Both the position numbers and the translations under genes were made by a program. From Paramecium primaurelia (Eukaryota; Ciliophora; Oligohymenophorea; Peniculida; Parameciidae), in contig CAJJDM010000003.1 in the NCBI GenBank assembly GCA_905182975.1, forward strand, positions 917,222 through 981,221: 64,000 nt of DNA. Direction: 5' to 3'. Below, piece by piece: positions 46,183 to 58,378 of the stretch. The notes below the pieces were generated by a model. The model was not told the DNA's origin. It did no database searches and worked only from the letters and a program-made list of their open reading frames with translations. Positions within the stretch are counted from its first letter, which is position 1; every line of letters begins with the position of its first letter.

Positions 46183-48785
46183 TATTATGTTTATGTTGAG
46201 TAAGTTCATATAGAGTTTAGGAAAGATTTACAAAAAATATTTAGAAAATTGTTAAGATCTGTTTTAAAATAATATCCAATAAAAATATATTATATTAATT
46301 ATATTTGAAAATATATAAAATTAAATTTCTAATGGAATGTATTTTGAGTTGAGATAATTATTGAAATATTAGATAACGTTTCAGATATTTCCTAAACTAT
46401 ATTTTTTCAACAATTAAGCATAAACTAACCAAATTAATTGATAATCATCCTATAATCATAAATAAAAGGTTTTCCGTTATTGATGATATATAAATAATAA
46501 TAGGCTAAAAAAATGAGATGATGTAATTAAATTATGATATTTCGACTTTTGTTTATATTTGTAGCGCTGGTATAAATCAGTTATTAAGCATGCAGAAAGG
46601 ATGGATGTTGGAGCTGTAAATCTTACAATGATTGTTGTATTTCTTGTTGGTGTTATAAATCATAAAAATATTAAAAAACAATTGATACATTTGGATGTGA
46701 CAGTAGAAAATGTGATGACTATGATGATTGGAGATGTAAGAAATGTGTAGATGGGTATTATTTAAAAGATTATACTTGCTTTCTTTGTACCTATCCATGC
46801 ATTGAATGTGAAAGTAGAACTAAATGTAAAAAATGTGATTCTGGATATAAGTTAAGTAATGATTAATGTATTTAATCATGCACATTACCACTTTGCAAAT
46901 AATGTGACAGCACTCCAAATACATGTGATGTATGTGTAGATAATGCAATAAAAAATTCATCTAATTCTGGATGCTTATGCATTTCAAACTACTATTCAGA
47001 TGGTAAACAATGCAAATAATGTATTTCAATATGTGGATCATGTTTAAATTCATATAACTATTGTGCTACATGTAATAATGTTTCAAATATGTCACCAAAT
47101 CCAATAAATGGAGTATGTAGTTGTACCACAGGATATTATTGGAACTCTAGCTCATGCGAATAATGTGTTGCACCTTGTTTAACATGTGAAAATGAAGCAA
47201 CCAAATGTACTTCATGTAATGATGAATCTCTTATGGTAAATGATGAAAATGAATGCACTTGTCAAATTGGATATTTAAGTTCACCAAATAATCCTTATTA
47301 ATGTGAAATATGTTCCAATAATTGCTTTACATGTGCTGATGTAAGTAATAAATGTACTTCATGTAATGAAAATTATGAATTAAATGAGGATACTAATACT
47401 TGTTATTGTCCTGATGGATTTTATGAAATAAATAATACATGCAATGAATGTGATAAACTATGTTCCAAATGCTTATCTAAAACNTATTATGTTTATGTTG
47501 AGTAAGTTCATATAGAGTTTAGGAAAGATTTACAAAAAATATTTAGAAAATTGTTAAGATCTGTTTTAAAATAATATCCAATAAAAATATATTATATTAA
47601 TTATATTTGAAAATATATAAAATTAAATTTCTAATGGAATGTATTTTGAGTTGAGATAATTATTGAAATATTAGATAACGTTTCAGATATTTCCTAAACT
47701 ATATTTTTTCAACAATTAAGCATAAACTAACCAAATTAATTGATAATCATCCTATAATCATAAATAAAAGGTTTTCCGTTATTGATGATATATAAATAAT
47801 AATAGGCTAAAAAAATGAGATGATGTAATTAAATTATGATATTTCGACTTTTGTTTATATTTGTAGCGCTGGTATAAATCAGTTATTAAGCATGCAGAAA
47901 GGATGGATGTTGGAGCTGTAAATCTTACAATGATTGTTGTATTTCTTGTTGGTGTTATAAATCATAAAAATATTAAAAAACAATTGATACATTTGGATGT
48001 GACAGTAGAAAATGTGATGACTATGATGATTGGAGATGTAAGAAATGTGTAGATGGGTATTATTTAAAAGATTATACTTGCTTTCTTTGTACCTATCCAT
48101 GCATTGAATGTGAAAGTAGAACTAAATGTAAAAAATGTGATTCTGGATATAAGTTAAGTAATGATTAATGTATTTAATCATGCACATTACCACTTTGCAA
48201 ATAATGTGACAGCACTCCAAATACATGTGATGTATGTGTAGATAATGCAATAAAAAATTCATCTAATTCTGGATGCTTATGCATTTCAAACTACTATTCA
48301 GATGGTAAACAATGCAAATAATGTATTTCAATATGTGGATCATGTTTAAATTCATATAACTATTGTGCTACATGTAATAATGTTTCAAATATGTCACCAA
48401 ATCCAATAAATGGAGTATGTAGTTGTACCACAGGATATTATTGGAACTCTAGCTCATGCGAATAATGTGTTGCACCTTGTTTAACATGTGAAAATGAAGC
48501 AACCAAATGTACTTCATGTAATGATGAATCTCTTATGGTAAATGATGAAAATGAATGCACTTGTCAAATTGGATATTTAAGTTCACCAAATAATCCTTAT
48601 TAATGTGAAATATGTTCCAATAATTGCTTTACATGTGCTGATGTAAGTAATAAATGTACTTCATGTAATGAAAATTATGAATTAAATGAGGATACTAATA
48701 CTTGTTATTGTCCTGATGGATTTTATGAAATAAATAATACATGCAATGAATGTGATAAACTATGTTCCAAATGCTTATCTAAAAC
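46183..48785. repeat. Direct 1301-bp copies around N at 47484
   Basis: 46183-47483 and 47485-48785 show no difference by eye (offset 1302). Each contains the 5' flank and the first 316 codons of the cysteine-rich membrane protein. An unmerged contig overlap is the simplest explanation. Confidence 0.9.
46534..47483 (+). CDS. Cysteine-rich membrane protein, duplicate 5' part cut by N
   Basis: Same start and sequence as the full gene at 47836; runs 316 codons into the N. Assembly duplicate. Confidence 0.8.
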
Positions 48786-51246
48786 AATATGCTCTGAATG
48801 TATTGAAAATCTGTTAGTAAGATTCTCAAATTAGTAATGTATTTGTATGGATGGATATTATTTTGATGTCAATCAATCACTATGTTTACAATGTGAATTA
48901 ACTTGTAAAACTTGTTAAACATAAAAATAAATGTGCACTTCATGTAATTTAGAATTAAATAGAACTTTAAGTAATAATAAGTGTATTTGTAAATCTGATC
49001 ATTTCTTAAATGAAAATCAACTTTGTATATCTTGTAAATCTAAAGAAGCTATAGCAATTGAATTTTGTAAATATAAAGATTGCACTGATGGTATATGGTC
49101 TTATGGAGAAGAATGCGATGATGCTAATAATTCATCTAGAGATGGTTGTTTTAATTGTCTAAAAGAACCCTAATACTATTGTATTAATGAAATTCAAAAG
49201 TAATCTAAATGTGAAAAGTGTTAAGAATATTGTTAAATATGTGAGTATGATTACTTTTACAAAATACAAAAATGTAAATAAGCAATTGATGGATATTATA
49301 TGGAAAATTCTATTCGTATTAATAAATGTTCAGACAAATGTTTACATTGTGAATCAAATGCTAGTTAATGTACTAAATGTAGATTTCTGAATATAAGTAA
49401 ATCAAATATTAATTGTTAATTATGTGAATTCAAATAAGGATATTATTCAGATTATGATAATAACTCATGTTATTCTAAATGTGGAGATGCAATTCTCGCT
49501 GATGTTGAATAATGTGATGATGGAAATAGAATAAATGGAGATGGATGCAGTGATATATGTTAATTAGAAAAGAGTTTCGATTGTATAAATGGAGTTTGTA
49601 TTAAAACAAAGAATCCAATTCCTTAAGGATAAGAAAATTAGATATATGATTTATATACTCCAAAGAGATAAGTATTAGTAACTTATGACTAAGAATTGAA
49701 GTTGAGCTAATTATTTGACATTAATGATGAATTACAAATATAACTAAATCAAATAGCTAACATTAATTACTCAATTAAAAATAATGTTATTTTTGAAATA
49801 GATAATCTAACCAACTTCTCATTTACAATTGATTTTGATGTTGATAGATCTATATCAAATGCTAGTTTATTAATTAAATATTTAACACCTTCGTTATTTA
49901 GAAATGCTTAAAATTAGACTTAAGAAATTAATTTATTAGAAATTAAAATATCTGATATTGTAATTATTTCGCAATCAGTTTAAGGATTAACAACTAATAC
50001 TGTTAATAGTTCTAATTACATAATCTATAGTTTATTAGCTTTATTAGCTTGTGGTTTGATATTAGGAGGTATTGACATTTATTTTAACCTTATTGATACA
50101 CTTTAATACTTATCCTACTTATATTACATTAATACTATATTTCCATTTAATGTTAATTCCTTTTTTGAAAATCTAAATTTTGCTTAATTTACAATAGTTT
50201 AAGATTTTATTAATCTAGATCAAATATTTTAATATGAATTGGAGTATGATTTGGAATTTCATTCTCTTACTGTTCCATTCAAAATTAAGAAACAAGGAAT
50301 GTATTCATGTTTCATTCTTAATTTTACATCTATTTTTTCTGTGTTTATAATAGGTCTTGTATTTTATTTAGTAGCTAATTTAATAACAATCAAATATTTG
50401 TCCTCCTAAAAATAATTATTGTTCCAAAGTGATACTAAATCATCTATCAGAATGTATTTTTCTAAACTTTAAGTAAAATTAAAACATCTTGCTTTCTAAT
50501 GGGCATTAATTACAATTAGGGAATTCTTTTATAGTGATTTGTTAAGAATATTTATGACTACTGCAAATGAATATAGTTTCACATTAGCATTAGGTTTAAA
50601 AGGACTTGACTTTAATTCTACATTTGGATTAATTAATTCTACAATTACATTTTTATTTTTGGGTATTTATATTTGCATCGCATTTCTATCATTCAAGATT
50701 GTAGATCAAAAAAGATATGCTATTGAATAGGCATAATATAATATTAAATTTGGATCTGTCTTTTCAGGACTTTAAATAGCAAAATATTAAAAATTATACA
50801 ATCCATTTTTATTGATTAAGAAATTTCTTTTTATGACATTTTTAATTTATCTCTATGAATATCCTATAATTTAAGTGTTATAAGTTACTTTATTAAGTCT
50901 AGTAACCCTTTTCTTTTTGATATTCTATTCACCTATCAAAGATAAACTAGAATTAATTAAATAAATAAGTTGTGAAACTTCATAATTTATAACTTTATTA
51001 TTATTCACTATATTTTGCATTAATGATCTTTTAAAATTTTTGGATGCTGATTAAAAATTGATAATAGGATGGGTAGTTGTATCAAATGTTTTAACTGCAT
51101 TATTTACTTAATTAGTTATTAATACCATTTAATAGTGGAAATATCTTTATATTAAATATTAATTTATTAGAAATATAGCTAATTCTTGTAGTTAAAGGTG
51201 CTAAGCTAAAGCACCTACTCAAGCACCTCATGATGTATTTTTGTGA
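47836..51246 (+). CDS. Cysteine-rich multi-spanning surface protein, 1136 aa, intronless
   Basis: No intron in 3411 bases, unusual for this window. A signal peptide (MIFRLLFIFVALV) precedes about 600 residues of repeated C-x2-C units like those of furin-type and protozoan surface proteins (for example CNECDKLCSKC). Two DUF4215-type units occur (ECDDANNSSRDGCFNC and CDDGNRINGDGCSDIC). A Cys-poor beta-rich domain follows, then at least six hydrophobic helices starting with YSLLALLACGLILGGIDIYF and a short tail with APTQAPHD. Topology suggests a large ectodomain with a multi-pass membrane anchor; adhesion or sensing is inferred. Confidence 0.85.
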
Positions 51247-51310
51247 ATCTTTAGTTTCATTAAACATTTATATATTTATATTTTTCGATTTTATTTCATT
51301 TTTATTTAGA

Positions 51311-54149
51311 ATGACAAACATTTAACATCATTTTAAACTAATCGTCACATAAACAATATTCTTAGCTGATCTGATTGAAACAACTATAAGTTTAAGCGTT
51401 TTATTTGTTCTTGTAATGTATTGGATTAATTGTAAATATATTTCATTCATTCCTAGCTCAGATATCAAGTAATAATGAGACTATTATTGAAATAATGAAG
51501 GCTAATATCACATTAACAGGTATTGATCTCTAATAAACAATTTCCTCAATTGGATTTTTGTTCAACATTACGAAGTTGGCCCTTAATGATAAAGAGATTT
51601 CCCAACAAAATTCAACTTTAAATACTATTATAGGCACTCTTACAGTTAAAGAAAGGTCTTAAATTGCATAAATAGAAGAAATTACTTCAATATATATTCC
51701 AAATCTTCCTTATTATGTGATATAACTTACTTCAGACAGCTTAAGTGCTTCAAATAACACTTTAAATTTGTATAATTTTAAATCAACTCCAAACTGCACT
51801 AATAATCCTAAATTCTGTTAATTATTGCATAATTCTTATGATGATAAGGGTAATTTTAATCTCTTTTTGTATATGAAAAATTAGAAGAAAGATTAAGTTA
51901 TATTTTATACATTGTTTCCTTTCAACATTTAATTGACTTAAATTTGTGGTCTATTATCTAATGATTCATTATATTAATGTTTTATATTAGATTTAGCTGA
52001 TTATAAATAACCAGAAGGGATTTTGTATACTACATTGTTTACAATAAATAATTCAGTAGTTTCAGATGTAACTGATGACTGTCTAACTGTTGAAATGAAA
52101 TGTAGTGCAATTACTGAGTTTAATAATATGGATATAGATTACTAGAATACTTAAAGCATTGTTGAGTTTTTAGAGAGTATAGATAAAGCTGATTGGATGA
52201 ATTAAATGCGGCCTTTAACTCGTTATTATGAATCATCAAATCCAATTGTTAGTTTATCATTGGTGGATATTAAGGTCTATTTTTATTAATCCATACATAT
52301 TGGTACATATGATATCGTAATAATTTATTGATTTCTATTAGAATGATGAATTTTATTCAGAATACAAAGAAGACTTAATAAATTAAACTAAAGAAGAATA
52401 AGATAAACTAAATGCTCTTCAATAAAATTATGATAGATGGTAATTATTAGCCACTTTCAACAATTAGTTATACAAAAATCTAGTAGAAACTAAATAAGAA
52501 GATTATTTTGATTTCTTTCTTTTTTTTTAAGTTTTTATTCTCTTTTTGTTATTGACTTCTATATTAGTAAATATAATAACTCAAAATGAATTTGATTAAA
52601 TAAGCATAACATTAAATTAAGTATCCATGATGATGTAAATGTTTTTTGAATTAGATTATGATACTTTGCATAAAGACTTAATTGCATTTAAAGAATATCA
52701 AAAAAGTAGTTTAACTGAATTAAATGAATTACTTTAAATTTTTGATGAATTTTGTTGGTTGATTGATTTCTTAAATCAATTAAATAAAAAGGTTCATGAT
52801 TTAGAAAAATTAGAATAAGGATTACAAATTTTTTAAAAAAGAAATTCTATTGAATGTTTGGAATTAATATTGATGAAATTAGTATCAGAGCATAGTAGAT
52901 AAAAAGATTATGAGACTGCTATCACATATAATAAGTAATTAATTTCTATACTTGAATAATAAAAGAAAGACACATAATTAATTAAATCAGAAGAAATTAT
53001 GAGGATAAATTATAAATTGTTTCAATCTTTAAATCAATTATTAGATTTATTATCAAAATTATTAATTAGGAATAAGAGTCGAGATAGAAATGCATTTAAT
53101 TAAGCAAAAACATTATTTTCAAATATTATGGATTTTGCAGATACATTAGAGATTAAATTTACTTTACAAATTAAATTATTCTTTAAAAAATGCAAATTAT
53201 TATTTAATCTTAGGAAAATAAAAGAAGCTGAATAATGCATTGATTAAGCTTAATTAATTTTGTAATAAAACTACACCTTAAGTAAAAATGCATCTTATTA
53301 AAATAAAACATTTAATTAAGACAAAAAGTTGTTGTAAGTTGTTCAACAGAAAATTTATTTTTATAGGGGATTAATTTATATGTCAAGTGGTTAATTATAG
53401 CCTGCAATATAATAATTAATGTTAGCTCTAGATTATGGAAATGTTTATTAAACAAAATTAAGAGTAAAGACTATTAAAATGTTATCAACATTACTTGCAA
53501 AATAAGACAAATTCAAATCTGATAGTTAAATTTTAAAATAACTTCAATACTTTTTTTAAAATTAAAAACGATAATTTATATTTCTAATTGACTCTACATA
53601 AAGAATGGCTGAAAACCAACTTGAAGTTGTAGAAACTATTAAATAAGTATTAGTTTAAATAATTATAATTAGATATTTTAAATTATGAATGATGATGATT
53701 TGATATAAGTATCAACTTTTGATGAATATACACATGTATTAATTGAATCTTAATCAAAAATTAGTATACTAGAAACTATGGGTAAAAATTATATGGAAGA
53801 TGGATTTTTTGATTATTTAAGTGGGAGATAAACATAAAATTAACGCAAATTATATTAAGGAATTTTGGAATCTTTAAATTAATAACTTCCAAAAAAATAT
53901 ACTAATTATTTAATTGTTATGACTTTTGGAGAAAATTATGCTGAATAAAATGATAAATTAGTTGAATTGTTGGACAAATTGAGAGAAGGATTTTGGCATT
54001 TCATATTGTGTAGTACATAAGAAAAGAAGTTTATGAATCAAAGAAATACATTCTATCGATTAACAGATGAAGCCAGAGATGGAACTTATATTGAATTATT
54101 TGCCAATTTTGAAGAAGGTTTAAGTAAAATTATTTCACTGTGTAATTGA
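51311..54149 (+). CDS. Two-helix membrane protein with helical linker and VWA-like C terminus
   Basis: 920 aa; introns 51432-51456 (25), 52317-52341 (25) and 53647-53672 (26 nt). An N-terminal membrane helix (ISLSVLFVLVMYWI) is followed by about 350 residues with Asn-rich, scattered-cysteine character (likely extracytoplasmic), a second helix (FFLFFQVFILFLLLTSILVN), then a long helical, TPR-like cytoplasmic region. The last 200 residues look like a von Willebrand A domain: FIFLIDSTQRMAENQLEVVE, VSTFDEYTHVLI and YLIVMTFGEN. The metal site is altered (DSTQR instead of DxSxS). The layout recalls a receptor with periplasmic-style sensor; ligand unknown. Confidence 0.72.
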
Positions 54150-54185
54150 TATTATTTTATTAAAAATTTTATATTTTCAGTTAAC

Positions 54186-54568
54186 ATGTTTGATGAGGAT
54201 TTTGATTTAGGAAAATAAGAAGATTTGGCCAGGGAAGTGAAAGAAATGGAGGTGAAAGCAAATACATTGCAAGAGAAATCGCAGCAAGATCGATATCTGG
54301 GTATTCATTTGATGGATCACTCTTAGAATTCAGCGAAATGGTAGTAAATTCCTTTAAAATGATGGAGAAAAAATTTAATGAAATGGAGTCTAAATTTAGC
54401 AAGGTCTTATAGTATAAAAACAAAGAAAATACTACAAGTAACATTAGATAAAAAAGTGTTTCAGTTGGAAAAATATACGCGCCTCCAAAAATATCAGCTG
54501 GTAAGATTTCTTTACCTAAACATTTACCCCCTCAATTAAAGAAAAGCATTTTAAAAACAAAAAAATGA
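54186..54568 (+). CDS. Small charged protein, 118 aa
   Basis: One 26-nt intron at 54301-54326 gives 118 aa. Helical and charged (MFDEDFDLGKQEDLAREVKE), with a basic Pro/Lys tail (KISLPKHLPPQLKKSILKTK). Not recognised. Starts 36 bp after the previous stop. A long open frame on the opposite strand is a shadow of its codon pattern. Confidence 0.62.
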
Positions 54569-54924
54569 ATTGAATTTAGTTACTATTCCAACTATCTATA
54601 TTTAATATATATTAAATAATTCTACACTTTATTATTTAATATTCTAAATGTATATATATATTTAATTAATAAAAGGTTATTAATATTGAAATAGCAATAT
54701 AATTTATAGAATACATAAATAAAAATATTTTTTTTTCTATTTTCTTAACTTTCTTATAATTTTGGATAATTTCTATAAATATCTGTTAAATAGATCATAT
54801 TCTCTTTAACTTGGATGTGATGTTGTTCAGATAAATACGTTAATTTATTATTAATTATAGAACTTTCTAGCAAAATTATGGATGTTTTATAAGTGGCTGA
54901 TTCTCGAAAAATTTAAACTAATTA
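54569..54924. promoter_or_regulatory. Promoter region of the Hsp110 gene with heat-shock-element-like sites
   Basis: 356 bp spacer. Two sites match the heat shock element rule of GAA and TTC units every 5 bp: GAACTTTCTAGCAA at 54860-54873 (GAA, TTC, and an imperfect third unit) and TTCTCGAA at 54901-54908. They lie 18-65 bp upstream of the Hsp110 start codon. In an AT-rich genome short matches arise by chance, so this is suggestive only. Confidence 0.45.
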
Positions 54925-57507
54925 ATGTCTTAATTTGCTTCTATTGGTATTGACTTTGGTAGTTAGAGATCTGTGATCGCTGCAGCACTAAAAGGTGGTG
55001 TGAAGATTCTAGACAATGAAGGATCACATAGAGAAACATAAAATGTGATAGGATTCACAGTCGAAGAAAGATTCATTGGAGAACAAGGAGCCTTACAACA
55101 AAAGTCAAATTTTAAAAATTCTGTTGCTTTTTTCAATAGATTCTTAGGATTACATGGTGAACCTTCATTTAGAGCAGAAGAGACAAAATGGTTGACTGTT
55201 CCTACATCTATTAATGATTCTGGAAAAACTTTATTTGAAGTCAATTATCTAGGGTAGAAGACAACATTCACTCCTGAGTAATTGACAGGTTCAATGTTAA
55301 ACAAATTAAAGCATGTTGTAGTTCATAATGACATAAATGTACAAGCAAGTAATGTTTGTATCAGTGTGCCTGCTTATTACACTGAATCAGAGAGAAAGGC
55401 ATTGATTGATGCTTGTAAGATAGCTGAAATTCCATTAGAAAGATTACTAAACGAAACTACAGCAATTGCAATCAATTATGGTTTATTTAGAAAAGCAGAT
55501 TTGGATGCTGATAAACCAAGACATGTAGCATTTGTTGATTTTGGACATTCAAAATTCTCAGCATTTGTAGGTTCATTCTATAAGGAAAAGGCTTAGGTTG
55601 TTGCTTAAGTGAATGAGAGAAATTTAGGTGCTAGAGATATTGATTGGTTTTTATTTGAAAAATTTGCCACTCAATTTGAATAATAAACAGGTGGTTTAAA
55701 TGTTAGAAAAAATCTTAAAGGAAAATTAAGATTATTGGAATCTATTGAAAAAGCTAGAAAGGTCTTGTCTGCCAATTCAGAGGCTCCAATTAATGTAGAG
55801 TATTTAGTAGAAGATGAAGACTTTAATACTTTAATTAAAAGAGATGATTTTGAATAAATGATCTAACCTGTGTTGAATTAGATTCAATAACAATTAGAAT
55901 TTTTATTCAGTTAAGTTTAAAATTTGAAATTGCAATTACATTCTGTTGAAATAGTAGGAGGAGCAACTAGAATTCCAGCTGTGTAAAGATTAATTGAAAA
56001 AATCTTCAAAGTTGAATAAGTATCTAGAACATTGAATGCAAGTGAATCAATTTCTAGAGGTTGTGCAATGATGGCAGCTATGAAGAGTCCTAATTTCAAA
56101 GTCACTGAATACAAAATTGAAGATTGCAACTATTATCCAATTAGAGTAGGTTGGCTCTATGGACAATAATTAAGTTAATTAGACTAAAGTTAAGGATTGG
56201 TCAGATGTTTCCCTGAAAAATAATGCAAGGTCCTTTTTGATTAAAATAATGCAATTCCATCAATCAAGAGTTTTGCACTCTTAAAAACTGAGCCCATTGA
56301 AATTACACTATTTTATGATCCTGTACCTGAAGGTTTCTAAGCTATTTTATGTATTATTTATTTATAATCTTTTTTAGAATAAATTCGTGTGCCTCCATAA
56401 AACCCTAAACATCAAGAACATTCAACAAAAATCAAAATTTTATTGAATCACAATGGATTGCTTTAATTAGAAGAAATTGTATTGTAGGAAGAGTTCATGG
56501 AAGAAGTGAAAGTGCCTGTATTTAAACATAATTAATTTATTAGATTGAAAAACCAAAACCAGCAGAACCACCTAAACCAGCAGAACAACTTAAACCAGCA
56601 GCTGATGCCTAATAATAACAACCATAAGCTGCTGAAACACAAAAACAAGCTCAGGAAGCTCCATAATAAGAATAACCAAAGCAAGAAGAACCATAATTTG
56701 AAATCAAATAAAAAAAGAAAACTATATAAACTTAAATCAATTGTGAAACAACTTCTTTGAATAGTTTGTCTAAAAAGGATATTGATCATTTATTCTAATA
56801 AGAATGCGAGATGTAAAACCAAGATAAATTGGTTCATGAAACACACTTCAAGAAAAATCAATTGGAAGCTTATATTTATGCTTGGAGAGAGAATGTTAAT
56901 GGCAAATATGCCTAACATGTTCGACCTGATCTCAAAGCTCAAATTCTTAAGGAATTAGATGTTTAATATGAATGGCTCTATGGTGATGGCCAAAAGACTA
57001 CAAAAAGGGAGTATTCTGATAGATATGATAAACTTGTATAATTGTGCGGTCCAATAGTCACAATTGCTGATGAGTTCAGATTGGTTCCTGAAACTATTTA
57101 ACAAGCATTACAATATACTTTAAATTATGAAGCCTTTGTTACTTCATAAGTAATTATAATTATAAATTATTATAGGAATAACAATATGCTCATATTACAC
57201 CTGAGGAAAGATAAGTAGTTGCAAATGAAGTAAATATTTTCAAATTATGGTGCAATTAAGTTTTGGATGCTTTAAGCAAAGCAGATAAAACTGTCAAATT
57301 CACAACTTCAGTGTAATAAGTCCAAGCTAAATTCAATGAATTCAAAGATGTAATTATTTTTTAATAACAATTTAGAAATGTTAACCAGTTGTACTAAAGC
57401 CTAAACCTGAACCACCTTAAGAGGATAAGAAGGTTGAGGAACCTTAACCTTAATAATAACCATAATAAAATGAGGCCAATAATAATAACAAAATGGAAAC
57501 AGAATGA
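54925..57507 (+). CDS. Hsp110/Sse1-type Hsp70-family chaperone
   Basis: 825 aa; introns 56351-56377 (27), 56518-56543 (26), 57150-57175 (26) and 57350-57375 (26 nt). The nucleotide-binding domain opens IGIDFGSQRSVIAAALKGG, the Hsp110 form rather than the Hsp70 GIDLGTTYS, and contains SVPAYYTESERKALIDACKI and EIVGGATRIPAV. The substrate-binding part carries a Gln/Pro/Glu-rich insertion (about residues 525-585) in the place of the acidic loop typical of Hsp110, then the helical lid (LEAYIYAWRENVNGKY). No EEVD end. Hsp110 proteins are cytosolic nucleotide exchange factors for Hsp70 and holdases. Confidence 0.92.
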
Positions 57508-57629
57508 TTTATAATTTAATGTTATTGTTGTTAATGAGTAATTCAATAATCATTTACAAAATAATATTTAATCTTTCTTTTTTTGAGTATAATAATATTT
57601 TTAAAATACTCAAGTAGTTAAAAAACAAA

Positions 57630-58184
57630 ATGAATGAAGAATTTAATCTATATGAAGAAGAATTTTAGAAATACTCAAAAGCCCTATTATCTAAATTTCA
57701 TTAAGCTCCAACTGCTACACAATAAGATTATAGAGAAGCAATTGAAGAATTCAATAATTTGAAAAGATCATTAGATGGAATGCAATTGTCAATTGGTAAT
57801 CGTAGTGGTCCCCAATTTACCAAACTCACTTAATACAAGAGTGAATTTCAATAAATTAAATAGTCATATACTTAATATGTTCAACACACTTCTCCAACAT
57901 TAGCTATGGCGATTGAATAAAATGAAAAACTTATTGAATATACTAAAATTGCCTATGAAGCTGAAGGACATGCAACACACATTTAATTTTAGTTATAGAA
58001 TTAGACTCATAAACTTGATGGCATGATAAAAAAAACTAATGAGGCAACTCATGATATAGGAACATCTGAATCTTTAATTAATCGTATGAAGAATCGAGCC
58101 ATTTATCGAAAAATACTTACTTACTCAATGGTTGCCTTAATTTTGGTATCAGTTATTATTATCATTTGGTACAACTTTTTTTGA
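57630..58184 (+). CDS. VTI1: VTI1-like Qb-SNARE
   Basis: 184 aa, no intron. N-terminal three-helix region (LYEEEFQKYSKALLSKF), a SNARE motif from about residue 100 with heptads running to GTSESLINRMKNRAIYRKIL and a zero-layer Gln in QNQTHKLDGM, then a C-terminal membrane anchor (YSMVALILVSVIIIIWYNFF) with only two residues after it. Layout and length match VTI1, which functions in Golgi-endosome fusion. GOSR-type Qb SNAREs are the alternative. Confidence 0.8.
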
Positions 58185-58378
58185 ATATAAATGCAAATAA
58201 TTCATTATATATTGATTTTAATCAAATAAATAACATAAAATTAAATTAAATTATGAGGTGACTATTATTGTAAGCAAATTATAAAATAGAATATGTACAT
58301 TATCAATTATTAATATCCTTAAAGCAATTGATATATATAATTTTCTTTATATTTATATATATATATATTATGTTCTTC

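Noticed and set aside
54181..54444. Open frame on the minus strand opposite the 118-aa gene
   Set aside because: The plus strand has a clean start, a 26-nt intron and a charged helical product; the minus frame has no such support and is typical of antisense shadows when only TGA is a stop.
54963..55244. Minus-strand open frame opposite the Hsp110 start
   Set aside because: The plus strand encodes the conserved ATPase domain; the antisense frame is a by-product.
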